From: Bacteroidales bacterium | GTDB lineage: Bacteria > Bacteroidota > Bacteroidia > Bacteroidales > JAIOZK01 | Length of the DNA: 46,359 bases | Assembly: GCA_021740625.1 (NCBI GenBank) | Contig: JAIOZK010000028.1 | Span: 1 to 46,359 of the forward strand | Direction: 5' to 3' | In this document: in pieces, positions 33,617-42,685 of the stretch | How the letters are laid out: every line of letters begins with the position of its first letter | Numbering within the stretch: the stretch's first letter is position 1 | The notes under the pieces: model-generated | What the model was told of the DNA's origin: nothing | Databases searched by the model: none | Seen by the model: only the letters and a program-made list of their open reading frames with translations | Made by a program: the position numbers and the translations under genes

Positions 33617-33645
33617 TAATATTCCTGGGCGGAACCTCTGTACAT

Positions 33646-34740
33646 TTACATTTTTTCTGTTAACTTTTTCACGATCCTGAACTGGCTTAAGAACTCTTTG
33701 GCAATGATGCGCAGTACGGTATAAGAGGGAATGGCAAGGATCATTCCTGCAATTCCAGCCAGGCTGCCGGCCATGATGATGACCAGGAAAATTTCAATGG
33801 GTCTTGCTTTTACACTGGTGGAATATATCAAGGGTTGTAAAACGATATTGTCGATAAGATTGGCGATCAGAAATACGATGATCACCCCAAATGTCAACCA
33901 GCCGAGTTGATCATACATTTGCAGGCTCAGGGCGGATGTTGCTGCAAAAAACACCCCGATGGAACCTCCTATCAGGGGCCCCAAATAAGGAATGATATTC
34001 ATCAATCCTCCCAGGAAACCGATGATAAGTGCATTTTCAACTCCAATGATGGTCAGGCCGATGGTAAGCAGTGTCATCATGGATAACAACTCACCCATCA
34101 GCCCGATGAAATAACGAGAGAGTAAATGTTTGATCTGACCGATAACTTTTTTGATCTGCTCCTCGTACCTCTCAGGGAAAAGCAGGATCAAAAATCCACG
34201 CAACATATTCTCATCTCTTAAAAAGAAAAAAGTGATGAAAAGGATTGAAAAAACACCCATCAACAGGGATCCTGTGGCACTGAGTACATCTGCAAAAACA
34301 TTGGAAAAGGAAGTCAGGTTGATCAGTTGCTCCAGTTGATGTTTGATCGAACTTTCAATGGTTTCTCCCTGATGAATGAAATTGATGCGTTTTAAAAATT
34401 CCTCCAGGGATTGTATTGATCTGCTGAAATGGTGCAATACATCATTGATATTGATAGAAGATATCATTTCTGCCTGCCGCGATATAAGGGGGACGAAAAA
34501 GAATAAAAAACCGACCAGCAGGCCGATCATAATGATCAAAGTGAAGAGGGCACTTAAACTTCGTGGCAGGTTTCGTTTTCCAATCCGGATCCTGTCGAAG
34601 CGCCTGACAAGTGGATGGCCCATGATTGACAGAACAGCAGCGATAATCACGTAAATAACGATGTTCCAGAAATACCAGACAAGAAAACCAAGGAATATAA
34701 TCCCCAGAAAAGCAAGAACAGGACTGTATTTTTTCCACAT
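33646..34740 (-). CDS. AI-2E family transporter (PerM/YdiK type), paralogue 1
   Basis: 364 residues. Membrane helices at about 7-45 and 60-90 precede a helical soluble segment, then a cluster of helices with the family motif GFLGGLMNIIPYLGPLIGGS (about 240-260) and the final IPSYTVLRIIAKEFLSQFRI. The family includes exporters of autoinducer-2, bacteriocins or Na+/H+ antiport-type activities, so the substrate is unknown. A second copy with the same layout is at 44453-45532. It is divergent from the small membrane protein at 34855, each with its own -7 element. Confidence 0.93.
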   Translation of the reverse strand: MWKKYSPVLAFLGIIFLGFLVWYFWNIVIYVIIAAVLSIMGHPLVRRFDRIRIGKRNLPRSLSALFTLIIMIGLLVGFLFFFVPLISRQAEMISSININDVLHHFSRSIQSLEEFLKRINFIHQGETIESSIKHQLEQLINLTSFSNVFADVLSATGSLLMGVFSILFITFFFLRDENMLRGFLILLFPERYEEQIKKVIGQIKHLLSRYFIGLMGELLSMMTLLTIGLTIIGVENALIIGFLGGLMNIIPYLGPLIGGSIGVFFAATSALSLQMYDQLGWLTFGVIIVFLIANLIDNIVLQPLIYSTSVKARPIEIFLVIIMAGSLAGIAGMILAIPSYTVLRIIAKEFLSQFRIVKKLTEKM

Positions 34741-34756
34741 GGCTTTTTTCTTTTTA

Positions 34757-34764
34757 CAAATATA
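34757..34764 (-). promoter_or_regulatory. -7 element of AI-2E transporter 1
   Basis: On the minus strand the bases read TATATTTG, matching TAnnTTTG, 16 nt before the ATG at 34740. A TTTG lies 16 nt further upstream, closer than normal. Confidence 0.5.
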
Positions 34765-34804
34765 GAAAAAGGATGTATTTCAAAGATCGGGTCAAATACA
34801 AGAA

Positions 34805-34838
34805 TTTGAACTCAAATGGATCAGGAGTGTTACATTTG
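34805..34838 (+). promoter_or_regulatory. promoter of the small membrane protein gene
   Basis: TTTG at 34805-34808 and TACATTTG at 34831-34838 are separated by 22 nt, close to the Bacteroidota consensus spacing. The ATG at 34855 is 16 nt downstream. Confidence 0.6.
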
Positions 34839-34854
34839 CAAACAAATTTGAGAT

Positions 34855-35175
34855 ATGAGTAATAACTGGATTGAACGCTTTAAAGATAAATGGGATTTGA
34901 AGAGTACCTGGCAGGTTGTCATCATCCTGATTGTATTTGCTTGCACGGGGTTTTCGGTATTATACCTTGAGGCCGTTGTCGTAAGATGGCTAAAAATACC
35001 GGAAGACCTTACCTGGTGGCTTCGCGCAATTGTTTTCATTTTTCTGACTTTGCCCCTGTACAATATATTGCTACTCCTGTGGGGTTTTGTATTCGGACAG
35101 TTTAAATGGTTCTGGAATTATGAAAAGATTTTCTTCCGCCGTATCGGAAAGCTCTTTAAAAAGAAACACAAATAG
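34855..35175 (+). CDS. small two-helix membrane protein (DUF6787-like)
   Basis: 106 residues with two membrane helices at about 18-40 and 55-85, a conserved aromatic-rich C-terminus (WNYEKIFFRRIGKLFKKKHK) and a short cytoplasmic N-terminus (MSNNWIERFKDKW). The pattern fits a small Bacteroidota membrane family; I recall a DUF6787-type name but cannot confirm it. Function unknown. It has its own promoter and is followed by about 170 bp without a gene. Confidence 0.8.
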   Translation: MSNNWIERFKDKWDLKSTWQVVIILIVFACTGFSVLYLEAVVVRWLKIPEDLTWWLRAIVFIFLTLPLYNILLLLWGFVFGQFKWFWNYEKIFFRRIGKLFKKKHK

Positions 35176-35343
35176 TTGTGCATGATTTTACACACTGGTC
35201 AGATCTTTTGAAGATTCACTTCTTTTCATTTATTCATTGTTGAAATTGTATTTGTTTCATTTCCGGGAATCTGGAAGAGAATTACAAATAAGCTCGTTCT
35301 TTGGCATAATTCTGTTCATGATGATTATTTGGTTAGCCCTAAA

Positions 35344-35637
35344 ATGCAGGCAAAAAGTATGGGGCTACAAAACCAATTTGCTCAGTTGAAAATGTGTTAT
35401 ATTGCAATAGGGATTGAAACCTTTGAGGCCAAGGGATTGATGGATTTTTTGACCAATCCTGCTGCAGCAAGGATCCTTGGTGCCAGCATGCTGATGTCTG
35501 AAGGTGATGAGATCATGTCAGTCATTCAGGTGACCATGATGTGTGAATTGAAATACAGTGAGCTCCGGAATAAACCCTTTGCACACCCCACCTGTACGGA
35601 AACTCTGAATAAGCTATTTGTGAACGTAAATGAATAA
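35344..35637 (+). CDS. hypothetical protein upstream of BON-domain gene
   Basis: 97 residues, mostly helical, with three Cys (in MCYIAIGIETFEAKGL, MMCELKYSELRNK and HPTCTETLNKL). No signal peptide is visible and no family recognised. The end overlaps the BON-domain gene's possible ATG at 35630, which supports its being a real coding sequence, as does its plausible Glu/Lys composition. The start may be the ATG at 35344; an earlier TTG at 35329 is in frame. Moderate to low confidence. Confidence 0.5.
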   Translation: MQAKSMGLQNQFAQLKMCYIAIGIETFEAKGLMDFLTNPAAARILGASMLMSEGDEIMSVIQVTMMCELKYSELRNKPFAHPTCTETLNKLFVNVNE

Positions 35638-35893
35638 AACTATGATAAAAGCAGAAGAAATCAGAAAAGATGTCGTTGATCAGATCAAACAGGACGAAAG
35701 AATCAATCTGTCCGACATTGAAGTGATCGTAATGGGCGGCGACGTTGAGTTGAACGGTACCGTTGAAGACTTTGAACAGATTGAAGGTGCAGAAGCTGCA
35801 GCCTATAAAGCCCAGGGCGTTGTTACAGTGATAAACAACCTGAAAATCAGGTATAAACCAAATACCATAATCAGGGAAGACAAAAAGGAATGA
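35630..35893 (+). CDS. BON-domain protein
   Basis: 87 residues consisting of a single BON domain (about 10-80) of the OsmY/HlyX type: DVVDQIKQDERINLSDIEVI, then VMGGDVELNGTVEDFEQIEG, then AYKAQGVVTVINNLKIRY. BON domains bind phospholipid or act as small periplasmic shields, but no signal peptide is seen here, so location is uncertain. An ATG at 35642 is an alternative start four codons later. The first ATG overlaps the stop of the preceding hypothetical gene by 8 nt, indicating coupling. Confidence 0.82.
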   Translation: MNKTMIKAEEIRKDVVDQIKQDERINLSDIEVIVMGGDVELNGTVEDFEQIEGAEAAAYKAQGVVTVINNLKIRYKPNTIIREDKKE

Positions 35894-35915
35894 TGAATTC
35901 TGCATTCAGAATTGT

Positions 35916-36175
35916 ATGAAAAAACCTCTTATTTTTTTTACGAAATTGGTTTTAATTTCATTTCTTTTCGGCCCGATTTCGCAGAATATATTTCTCTGAG
36001 GGCAGGGAGTATTGAGTATAAGGGTGTGGTTCCTGTATACTTGAAACAGTATGAGTTCACAGATGATGTGAGTGAAAGAACCGTTATCGACGAAAACAAA
36101 CCAACCCAGTATCCGAAAGATTCTTATCCTTTCTCAAATATTTATTTTAGGTTTGGTTTAAAAATAGAAATTTAA
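35916..36175 (+). pseudogene. remnant of a secreted outer-membrane-type protein
   Basis: Two frames each hold part of one protein. An ATG at 35916 starts a 27-codon frame that reads as a signal peptide (MKKPLIFFTKLVLISFLFGP, then ISQ) and stops at 35997-35999. A second frame, overlapping it and open to 36175, continues with a beta-barrel-like tail (DSYPFSNIYFRFGLKIEI at the end). A T-run (T8) near 35931-35939 is a likely frameshift site, and the central part of a normal barrel is missing. It reads best as a deleted and frameshifted gene. The 357 bp between the BON gene and 36251 hold nothing else recognisable. Confidence 0.5.
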
Positions 36176-36250
36176 AGCCTGCCCCAGGATATGGGAGAAG
36201 TTATTTCTTTATCTTCGTATCAATCAAAATTTGATCAATGATATAGTCAG

Positions 36251-36985
36251 ATGGTGCCCCTAAAAACTCCCATAGCCAGGTTTTTAAAGTTGATCAGACG
36301 CCTTTTGCGTTACCTGGTCCTAACTTTGGGTGTTGCATTTCTGCTAATGATCATTCTGAGCTTTACTGAACAGCCCTTCTGGGCATATTACTGGCTGGGT
36401 ACACACAACAGTGAACTGGAAGAATCCCCCGACTATGTCGTGGTCATGGGAGCAGGAGGTATGCCCAGCCCCGAGGGCCTGATGCGCTGTTATTACGCTT
36501 CAAAAGCTGCTGAAACATTTCCTGAATCAAAGATCATCATTGCCCTGCCTACCCTGGAAGAATACTTCTATGTAAGCCATACCTACAAAATGTTCAAGGA
36601 GATCCATAAAAGAGGGATCGATTCCACCCGCTTCCTATTCGAGATCGATGGAACCAATACCCGGACACAGGCTGTGGAGATCGCGGAAATGATCCCATCA
36701 AGGGATACCGCTGCACTGATGATCATCACCTCTCCCGAGCATATGTACCGGTCGGTGTTGACATTCAGAAAAATGGGTTTTAAGGAAGTGGGCGGTGTGC
36801 CTTCTTTTGAGGATGCCCTGGATGAAGAACTGCTTTTTGATAAGGAAGAACGGAAGAAAAAGATCAAATCCCTCGACCGCAATGTTTCTCTTCGTTACAA
36901 TATGTGGAACTACCTCAAATACGAGATATCCATTATCCGCGAAAGCATTGCCATTGCTTATTACTGGGTAAGGGGATGGATATAA
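36251..36985 (+). CDS. YdcF/SanA-like DUF218 membrane protein
   Basis: 244 residues. An N-terminal membrane helix (about 20-38, LVLTLGVAFLLMIILSF) precedes a DUF218 Rossmann-like domain with the sequence DYVVVMGAGGMPSPEGLMRC, FLFEIDGTNTRTQAVEIAEM and LMIITSPEHMYRSVLTFRKM. DUF218 proteins such as SanA affect the envelope barrier; some bind S-adenosylmethionine. The C-terminus has an amphipathic helix ending in YYWVRGWI. Transcribed alone; a TATCTTCG resembling the -7 element lies at 36210-36217. It converges with the LVIVD gene across a 226-bp gap. Confidence 0.88.
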   Translation: MVPLKTPIARFLKLIRRLLRYLVLTLGVAFLLMIILSFTEQPFWAYYWLGTHNSELEESPDYVVVMGAGGMPSPEGLMRCYYASKAAETFPESKIIIALPTLEEYFYVSHTYKMFKEIHKRGIDSTRFLFEIDGTNTRTQAVEIAEMIPSRDTAALMIITSPEHMYRSVLTFRKMGFKEVGGVPSFEDALDEELLFDKEERKKKIKSLDRNVSLRYNMWNYLKYEISIIRESIAIAYYWVRGWI

Positions 36986-37067
36986 CCTAAATAGTCGTGT
37001 ACTTCATTTGAATCCATCGCCTTAATAATAGATAAGTTGTTGTCGGAAATGGATTACTCCTCATTTT

Positions 37068-37101
37068 TTACAATTTGTAATATAAAAATGTAAATTACAT
37101 T
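37068..37101. repeat. two TTACA/TGTAA palindromes
   Basis: TTACAA-T-TTGTAA (37068-37080) and AATGTAA-A-TTACATT (37087-37101) lie within 34 bp in the gap between two convergent genes. Both are perfect half-sites around one base, as in operator sites, but no gene starts here. Confidence 0.6.
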
Positions 37102-37173
37102 TATGCAAAACTTTTCTTTTTCTTGAATTACCCCATGCTTTTAGCAGGGGGGATTTGGAAGAAATGCTTCATT

Positions 37174-37193
37174 CCGGGGGGCTTCAGCCCCGG
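37174..37193. repeat. GC-rich REP-like hairpin
   Basis: A stem GGGGC-TTCA-GCCCC (37178-37191), alternatively CCGGGG with CCCCGG (37174-37179 with 37188-37193). It lies 19 nt downstream of the LVIVD gene's stop and could aid minus-strand termination. Similar palindromes occur at 2015-2056. Confidence 0.5.
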
Positions 37194-37211
37194 ATTCCTT
37201 ATGCAGATAAT

Positions 37212-39383
37212 TTACCTGGAAACAACCAGTTTGTGCGTAACGCTAAAATTACCGTCTGAAAATTTACACAAATAAACACCCTCAGAAAATGCTCTCGTAT
37301 CCAGGGTAAACTGCTTGCTGTGGGCAATATTAATTTCCCTGATTTTCTTTCCTGATAAATTGTATACGGTAAGTTTTACGTCTTTATTTTCAGGATTGGA
37401 AAATTCAAAAGTCGTTTGTTGCTTGCATGGGTTTGGATAGCAAAGGATCTCAATCTCTTTTTTTACTGCCGGCAAGGGATCGGTTCCAACGAAATCACGA
37501 CCGTAAAAATAGTATCCTGCATTGCCAATTGGAATGCAAAGGTTCTTTCCAAAAGGTTCAAGATAATGGCTTGATTTGTCAATTATATGTTCAACAGTGA
37601 GATTATAAGGATCTGTATAATCAATTGCTAAAATTTGATATTCCCCTTCATAAGGCGTGGACATATAAATATATTCATCATCATAGGTCATATAATTGGA
37701 TATATTTCCCCCAATAATCTCATCACAAAATTCCAGCTTGTTGTTTTCAATTTTTAATACGATCAATCCGGCATTAACACGAACATAAACAAAAGGAAAA
37801 TTTATTTCAAGCTGAAAAGCACGATGTGTATGATAATCTCCTAGCGTAATACTGTCAAGCAATACTGTACTATCTATGCTTATTGAAAAGAGATTTATTT
37901 TGCCTTCCCATGCATGTGTATCATTTTTACCTAAAACCATAATAGTATCACGAACAGCAAGACATGTTACCCATTCTTTATATTCCGAAAGTAAAACAGG
38001 GGAAGTGGGAATGGACAGGTCATAAGTCTGAACATAATGAAAACTATCGAGTACATATAATTTCTCACCATCAATACAATAATCGTAAATTCCGCTATGT
38101 TCGGATGATAATACACCTGCTTTTGAAGGGTTGCCTGGATCGCTTATGTCAATAATGTGTATTACGGTATCGTGATTATATTGTTCGCAATAAAGAAAAT
38201 TAGAAAATGATTCAATGCGCCTTATATAAGGAAGGTTACTAATATTTCCAAGCCTTATTGGATTTAGGAGATCAGTAATATCCACAATTTGCAAACCCGA
38301 TGCCCACATACCGAAATATGCCAGGGAGCTATCGATCAGAGATGAATAAACGGCATCTGTTTGATTAAACTCATAAACATCAACAATGTTTTGTAAATCT
38401 GTTTTGTCGGCAATTTTAAAACCATCTTTACCAAGGCTGCTAAAAATGTGGTCGCTGCTTACATCGATATCTTCGAAGTATGCCGCCTGTTCGTAGAAGC
38501 CCTTTAGCTCGGGCTGGAAAGAATCGGAAACATCGTATAAATAAATACCGCTGTTCTGAACAGCAACATGCAATAAAGTATCTTCAAAAAGTAGGTAGCA
38601 TATGTTGCCCGGAACGGTAAATTGGGTTTTAAAATTAATGGAATCCGTATCTGATATATCAAATATCTTAATCGTATCATTAACAGCCATAAATAATTCC
38701 GATTCATCGGACTCCATTGCATCCGGCCAGGAGCATTCCCAATTGGGACAAGTTTGCAGACTGGCACACCATGAAGGGTTTTCCGGATCATTAATATCAT
38801 AAGCGGTAATATGCTGGGGTCCGCTATATCCTTGTTGCTCATAGCCATATAAAGCCTTCTGGTTTAAAGTGTAAAGCTCATTGCTGTTAAAAGAAAAAAA
38901 CAAATTGGAGATCAAGTTGGGCTGAGCCGGATTTGATACATCATATAGAAAGATATTTTGATTCATTAAAACATACAATACGGAGTGTTGAACTAGTGAC
39001 CTACCCGGCCAGTAATCATTTATTTGACTTATTAATTCCGGATTTACCGGATCGGATAAATCATAGATCAATAATCCATCACTAAATGCTGAAATATACA
39101 TTGTTTCCGAGTCAATATTGATATCGGATGCACTGTTGAATCCTGTATAAAACCTGTTAACCAAATTATACTCGTTGTTTGCTGTTTTTTCCAAAATATT
39201 GATGGTCCCCCCATTACAGAAGTAAACAAAAGAGCTATCATGCCCCACTGCATAACTCGGCCCCTCATGCTGGGCAATAAACTCAAAATCCTGGGAAAAT
39301 GCATGAGCAGTGGTCAAACTTAGAATAAATACTAAAGCGAACTTTTGAAAAAGGACGGCTTGGGGGTTAAATGGTGATTTCAT
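37212..39383 (-). CDS. secreted LVIVD-type beta-propeller with T9SS sorting domain
   Basis: 723 residues. A signal peptide (about 1-30, ends AHAFSQ) precedes many ~40-residue blades with the LVIVD pattern, such as LLIYDLSDPVNPELISQIND, IFLYDVSNPAQPNLISNLFF and LQIVDITDLLNPIRLGNISN. Together they suggest one or two propellers. The C-terminal ~75 residues form a type A T9SS domain (LCYPNPCKQQTTFEFSNPEN, then GVYLCKFSDG). It is therefore carried by T9SS to the surface. LVIVD repeats are common in environmental Bacteroidota and their ligand is unknown. A minus-strand promoter candidate is at 39405-39437. Confidence 0.93.
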   Translation of the reverse strand: MKSPFNPQAVLFQKFALVFILSLTTAHAFSQDFEFIAQHEGPSYAVGHDSSFVYFCNGGTINILEKTANNEYNLVNRFYTGFNSASDINIDSETMYISAFSDGLLIYDLSDPVNPELISQINDYWPGRSLVQHSVLYVLMNQNIFLYDVSNPAQPNLISNLFFSFNSNELYTLNQKALYGYEQQGYSGPQHITAYDINDPENPSWCASLQTCPNWECSWPDAMESDESELFMAVNDTIKIFDISDTDSINFKTQFTVPGNICYLLFEDTLLHVAVQNSGIYLYDVSDSFQPELKGFYEQAAYFEDIDVSSDHIFSSLGKDGFKIADKTDLQNIVDVYEFNQTDAVYSSLIDSSLAYFGMWASGLQIVDITDLLNPIRLGNISNLPYIRRIESFSNFLYCEQYNHDTVIHIIDISDPGNPSKAGVLSSEHSGIYDYCIDGEKLYVLDSFHYVQTYDLSIPTSPVLLSEYKEWVTCLAVRDTIMVLGKNDTHAWEGKINLFSISIDSTVLLDSITLGDYHTHRAFQLEINFPFVYVRVNAGLIVLKIENNKLEFCDEIIGGNISNYMTYDDEYIYMSTPYEGEYQILAIDYTDPYNLTVEHIIDKSSHYLEPFGKNLCIPIGNAGYYFYGRDFVGTDPLPAVKKEIEILCYPNPCKQQTTFEFSNPENKDVKLTVYNLSGKKIREINIAHSKQFTLDTRAFSEGVYLCKFSDGNFSVTHKLVVSR

Positions 39384-39404
39384 CTCGTAAAGATTTTGGT
39401 CTTG

Positions 39405-39437
39405 CTAAGATAAGGATATAGATATGTGATAAGCAAG
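39405..39437 (-). promoter_or_regulatory. candidate promoter of the LVIVD gene
   Basis: On the minus strand, CTTG (39434-39437) and TATCTTAG (39405-39412, one mismatch from TAnnTTTG) are spaced 21 nt. The ATG at 39383 follows 21 nt later. Confidence 0.45.
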
Positions 39438-39538
39438 GATATGGCTTAAATTCTACAATTCAGCAATATCGAAAACAAATCAATATAACTTGCAAAAGGA
39501 AAGTTTTCATTAGCAAGCAATTTCATTTTGTTACAAAA

Positions 39539-41968
39539 CTAAAACGGAAACTTCAACGACAACCGCAAAGCCACATTATCCCAGGCTTTGTCAAATGAAT
39601 AGGGTCCATAACGGTAAAAAGCGCCTAATCCAAGAGAATACAATTTCAAATCCAACAGTTTGTTCACAAGAAATCCCGACTCGTAATATCCTTTTTCAAG
39701 GGTGTTGAAATTTACATTGAGATGATCACCGGGATTGTTCAGGGCGCCAAAAGCCACATTGGTGGCAATGGCCAGTTCGGGCTTAAATCTTTTCCCGCCA
39801 AAGATAAGGTTGTCAAAATCGTGGTAAAAGTAAAAAGCCACATAACGGTTCGAAAGGAACTCATTCATGCGCATGGTAGCAAAACTGAAGGGAGCATTCA
39901 GGGTAAACTTACGGTAACTGCCGTTTCCGTTGAATAAGTTGCAATAGGGAATATCACCATCAATGTAACCGGCCATCAATCGCAGTGTGGTTTTGCCAAG
40001 ATATTTGCTGTAAAAGCTTTCTTCAATTTTCAGGTCAAAGCGATCGTAATCAAACTGACCGTCGAAAACCTCCGATAATCCTTTATGGTATTGTAACCAT
40101 ATGATGGGATAATCCGTCCCCAGCGAAACCTTCGATCTGGCTGTTTGCAGGAAAGTTTCCTTGTAGGCATATCGCAGGGATATCCCGGCTTCTGTAAAAA
40201 CAAAATTGTCTCTCAGAAATCCCTGTCCATCTTTCAGGTCGATGAACTGGTAATCCCCGAAGGCTTCCTTGTATTGTCTTGCCATTGAAAGATTGACCGT
40301 CAGGTATTTCAAAGCTTTGAATTGCAGAAAACCGCTGATATTCTCGGTCATGTTCATCCTTTTGATGAGCAGCTCGCGGAAGTTTTCGGGTCTCAACAGG
40401 TTGTCCGATTCATCGAAAAAATGCACACCTCCACTTTCAGTAGCGTTCCAGGAATAATCAAAACCGATTTTCAGGTCGTGCCGGCGCCAGAGGTTGAGGT
40501 CTGCATTAACGCCATATTTGGCGGTTTTATCTTTAAAACCGTAGCCCCAGAAACCACCCACTTTCAAATGCCTTGAAAAGAGATCATTGGTGTGAGCACC
40601 CAGTCCGAGGTAAAAGCCTTCATAGTCATTGTAGCGGATAAATTTATCCATATCCAGGTTGATATGCCCCCAGGGAATTTCTCCGGTCATGAGGGCATCT
40701 ACGGTACCGGCGATTTCGTCGAAATTATATTCCTCGCCAATACTGTCAATAAAAGTATAGGTGCGTTTTTCCTGTGCAGTAAGGGAATCGGCCCGGTATT
40801 GGCCCCAGTAATCTTCTTTCCTGCGATAAGCATCCGGTTCTATTTCTACTTCGATGTTCGAGAACTCTCTGGCCACAAGATCAGGATTCAGGACAATATC
40901 TTTGATATAGGATTTTCCCACGCCAATCATATTCAGGTTTACATCGGATTCACTAACCTGGACAAAGCGCATCTTCAGGTCCGTGTTCAATTGTACCGGA
41001 AACCAGTGTTTACCATCCACCTGCCTATACATTTGCTGGATCTTAATTTCAAGCATACCACCACTTTCAGCCGGCCTGGCAATTACATTTTGTATGGCCC
41101 AGCCATTGGAGTTGATAGAAAGAAATCCTTTCATGCCGTCGAAATGTGTTCCTTTCCGGGGCCTGTAAGAAATGATGAATACGGTATCGTTTGCAGCCGT
41201 GTATGCGGTATCCCGGAGCAAAAAGAAATATTTGTTCAAGCTGCCTTTGCTGATAGGATTGATATAATTCTCGCCCATGATCTCTATGATGTCGTCATAA
41301 AAGGAAGTGGATTGCATTTGTGAGATCATAAATACAATGATTGGATCTTTGAAACCTGAAATACGGGATGCAGTCACTTTTTCATGATTCCTTTCCGGGG
41401 CCATATATTTCCGCTCCGTAACGGTTTCCATCATGAAAAAATGCTTTTCATCGATAAATTTCCGTATCCTTTGCATACTGGTATCGGGGATGAGGCTGTC
41501 CAGTTTTGCCAGGGTGTCGCGGTCGATGGTGAAATACATTTTGTCATAGGCGGTATAGGAAAAGGAGCTGAGCTTTTCAGGATCATTGATGTCCTTGTTT
41601 TCAATCACATTCCGGATGATACGGTGGGCCGGGTTCTTGCCGGGCAGAACAGCAACTTCGGGCAGTTCGTACCGGATTTGTTTCAATTTGATGAGCAACG
41701 AATCCTGCCCGTTTACTTTCACAGTTGTGTCTTGATAGCCAACATAGCTGATCTTAAGCTGGCGAATGGGGTCATGACTAAAAACGCGGAATTTTCCGTC
41801 AATGTCGGTGGAACTACCGTACTTGCTTTCATTTACAAGGATATTCACGAATGCCAGGGGTGCATCTGTTTTGTCGTCAATGATCTTTCCCTTTACCATG
41901 TGATCCTGGGAAAAGGCACTATGGCAAAAAAATAAAAGAAATATTGCCGGAATCCAAAGTTTCTTCAT
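39539..41968 (-). CDS. DUF5686/carboxypeptidase-regulatory-like outer membrane protein
   Basis: 809 residues. A signal peptide (about 1-20, MKKLWIPAIFLLFFCHSAFS) is followed by a CarboxypepD_reg-like domain (about 23-105: VKGKIIDDKTDAPLAFVNIL, then SSTDIDGKFRVFSHDP). A long DUF5686 region, most likely a beta-barrel, ends in the aromatic LRLSLKFPF typical of outer membrane barrels. It has the domain order of TonB-linked proteins without a plug, so it is likely an outer membrane transporter or assembly factor. It starts 4 nt after the stop of the ABC ATPase gene, making it the third gene of an exporter cluster. Function otherwise unknown. Confidence 0.92.
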   Translation of the reverse strand: MKKLWIPAIFLLFFCHSAFSQDHMVKGKIIDDKTDAPLAFVNILVNESKYGSSTDIDGKFRVFSHDPIRQLKISYVGYQDTTVKVNGQDSLLIKLKQIRYELPEVAVLPGKNPAHRIIRNVIENKDINDPEKLSSFSYTAYDKMYFTIDRDTLAKLDSLIPDTSMQRIRKFIDEKHFFMMETVTERKYMAPERNHEKVTASRISGFKDPIIVFMISQMQSTSFYDDIIEIMGENYINPISKGSLNKYFFLLRDTAYTAANDTVFIISYRPRKGTHFDGMKGFLSINSNGWAIQNVIARPAESGGMLEIKIQQMYRQVDGKHWFPVQLNTDLKMRFVQVSESDVNLNMIGVGKSYIKDIVLNPDLVAREFSNIEVEIEPDAYRRKEDYWGQYRADSLTAQEKRTYTFIDSIGEEYNFDEIAGTVDALMTGEIPWGHINLDMDKFIRYNDYEGFYLGLGAHTNDLFSRHLKVGGFWGYGFKDKTAKYGVNADLNLWRRHDLKIGFDYSWNATESGGVHFFDESDNLLRPENFRELLIKRMNMTENISGFLQFKALKYLTVNLSMARQYKEAFGDYQFIDLKDGQGFLRDNFVFTEAGISLRYAYKETFLQTARSKVSLGTDYPIIWLQYHKGLSEVFDGQFDYDRFDLKIEESFYSKYLGKTTLRLMAGYIDGDIPYCNLFNGNGSYRKFTLNAPFSFATMRMNEFLSNRYVAFYFYHDFDNLIFGGKRFKPELAIATNVAFGALNNPGDHLNVNFNTLEKGYYESGFLVNKLLDLKLYSLGLGAFYRYGPYSFDKAWDNVALRLSLKFPF

Positions 41969-41972
41969 GGTA

Positions 41973-42680
41973 TTAGTTGTTCACAGCAAAGTATTCCTCC
42001 AGTTCTTTCAGGGTCTCTTTGCCGGTTATTTTATCCTGTACGATCTTTCCTTCGTGAAGGATCACGATGCGTTCACAGACCTCGGTTACATGATTCAGGT
42101 CGTGGCTGGAAATTAGCATGGTCATTTGTTCTTCGGATTTTAGCTTCTTCAACAGGTTTTTCAAACGTATCTGTGTGGAAGGATCCAAACTGTTGAAAGG
42201 TTCATCAAGTACAAGGATTTCGGGTTTGGGCAGCAGGGCGGCAGCAATGCCGATCTTCTGCCGGTTGCCGCTCGACATTTCGCGGATCAGTTTTTTCTTG
42301 CCCAGGATCTCATTGTTGAAGAATTCCCCGAAATCCTTATAGAACTGTTCCAGATCACCATCCTGGAGCCCATATACATCGGCAACGAATTTAAAATACT
42401 CTTCCGGTGTAAGGAAATCAATTAAAAAGCCGTCATCCAGGTAGGAGCCGGTATAGATCTTCCAATCCTCGCTGCCGGAAACCTTTTCATCTTTTGATTC
42501 AACACTTCCTGAATTCGGCCTTATCAAATCCAGGATACAACGGAACATGGTGGTTTTACCTGCTCCGTTGTTCCCAACCAGACCAAAACTTTCTCCCTTT
42601 TTGATTTCAAGTGAAGGAATGTCGAGTACTGTTGTACCACTGTATTTTTTCGTGAGATTGTTTATTCTGATCATAGACAA
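41973..42680 (-). CDS. ABC transporter ATP-binding protein
   Basis: 235 residues, a single ABC ATPase. Walker A is GLVGNNGAGKTTMF, signature motif IREMSSGNRQKIGIAAALLP, Walker B EILVLDEPFNSLD and the switch His in SSHDLNHVTEVCE. The family is the multidrug/ABC-2 exporter type (CcmA-like). Its start follows the DUF5687 permease stop by 5 nt and its stop precedes the DUF5686 gene by 4 nt, so all three act together. Confidence 0.95.
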   Translation of the reverse strand: MSMIRINNLTKKYSGTTVLDIPSLEIKKGESFGLVGNNGAGKTTMFRCILDLIRPNSGSVESKDEKVSGSEDWKIYTGSYLDDGFLIDFLTPEEYFKFVADVYGLQDGDLEQFYKDFGEFFNNEILGKKKLIREMSSGNRQKIGIAAALLPKPEILVLDEPFNSLDPSTQIRLKNLLKKLKSEEQMTMLISSHDLNHVTEVCERIVILHEGKIVQDKITGKETLKELEEYFAVNN

Positions 42681-42685
42681 TGATT

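Noticed and set aside
37174-37193. GC-rich hairpin as a strong intrinsic terminator of the LVIVD gene
   Set aside because: No T-run follows on the minus strand, so the terminator label is not supported; kept as a REP-like hairpin.
39722-41935. Several plus-strand open frames opposite the DUF5686 gene
   Set aside because: They mirror codon bias of the real gene and lack domain signatures; treated as shadows.
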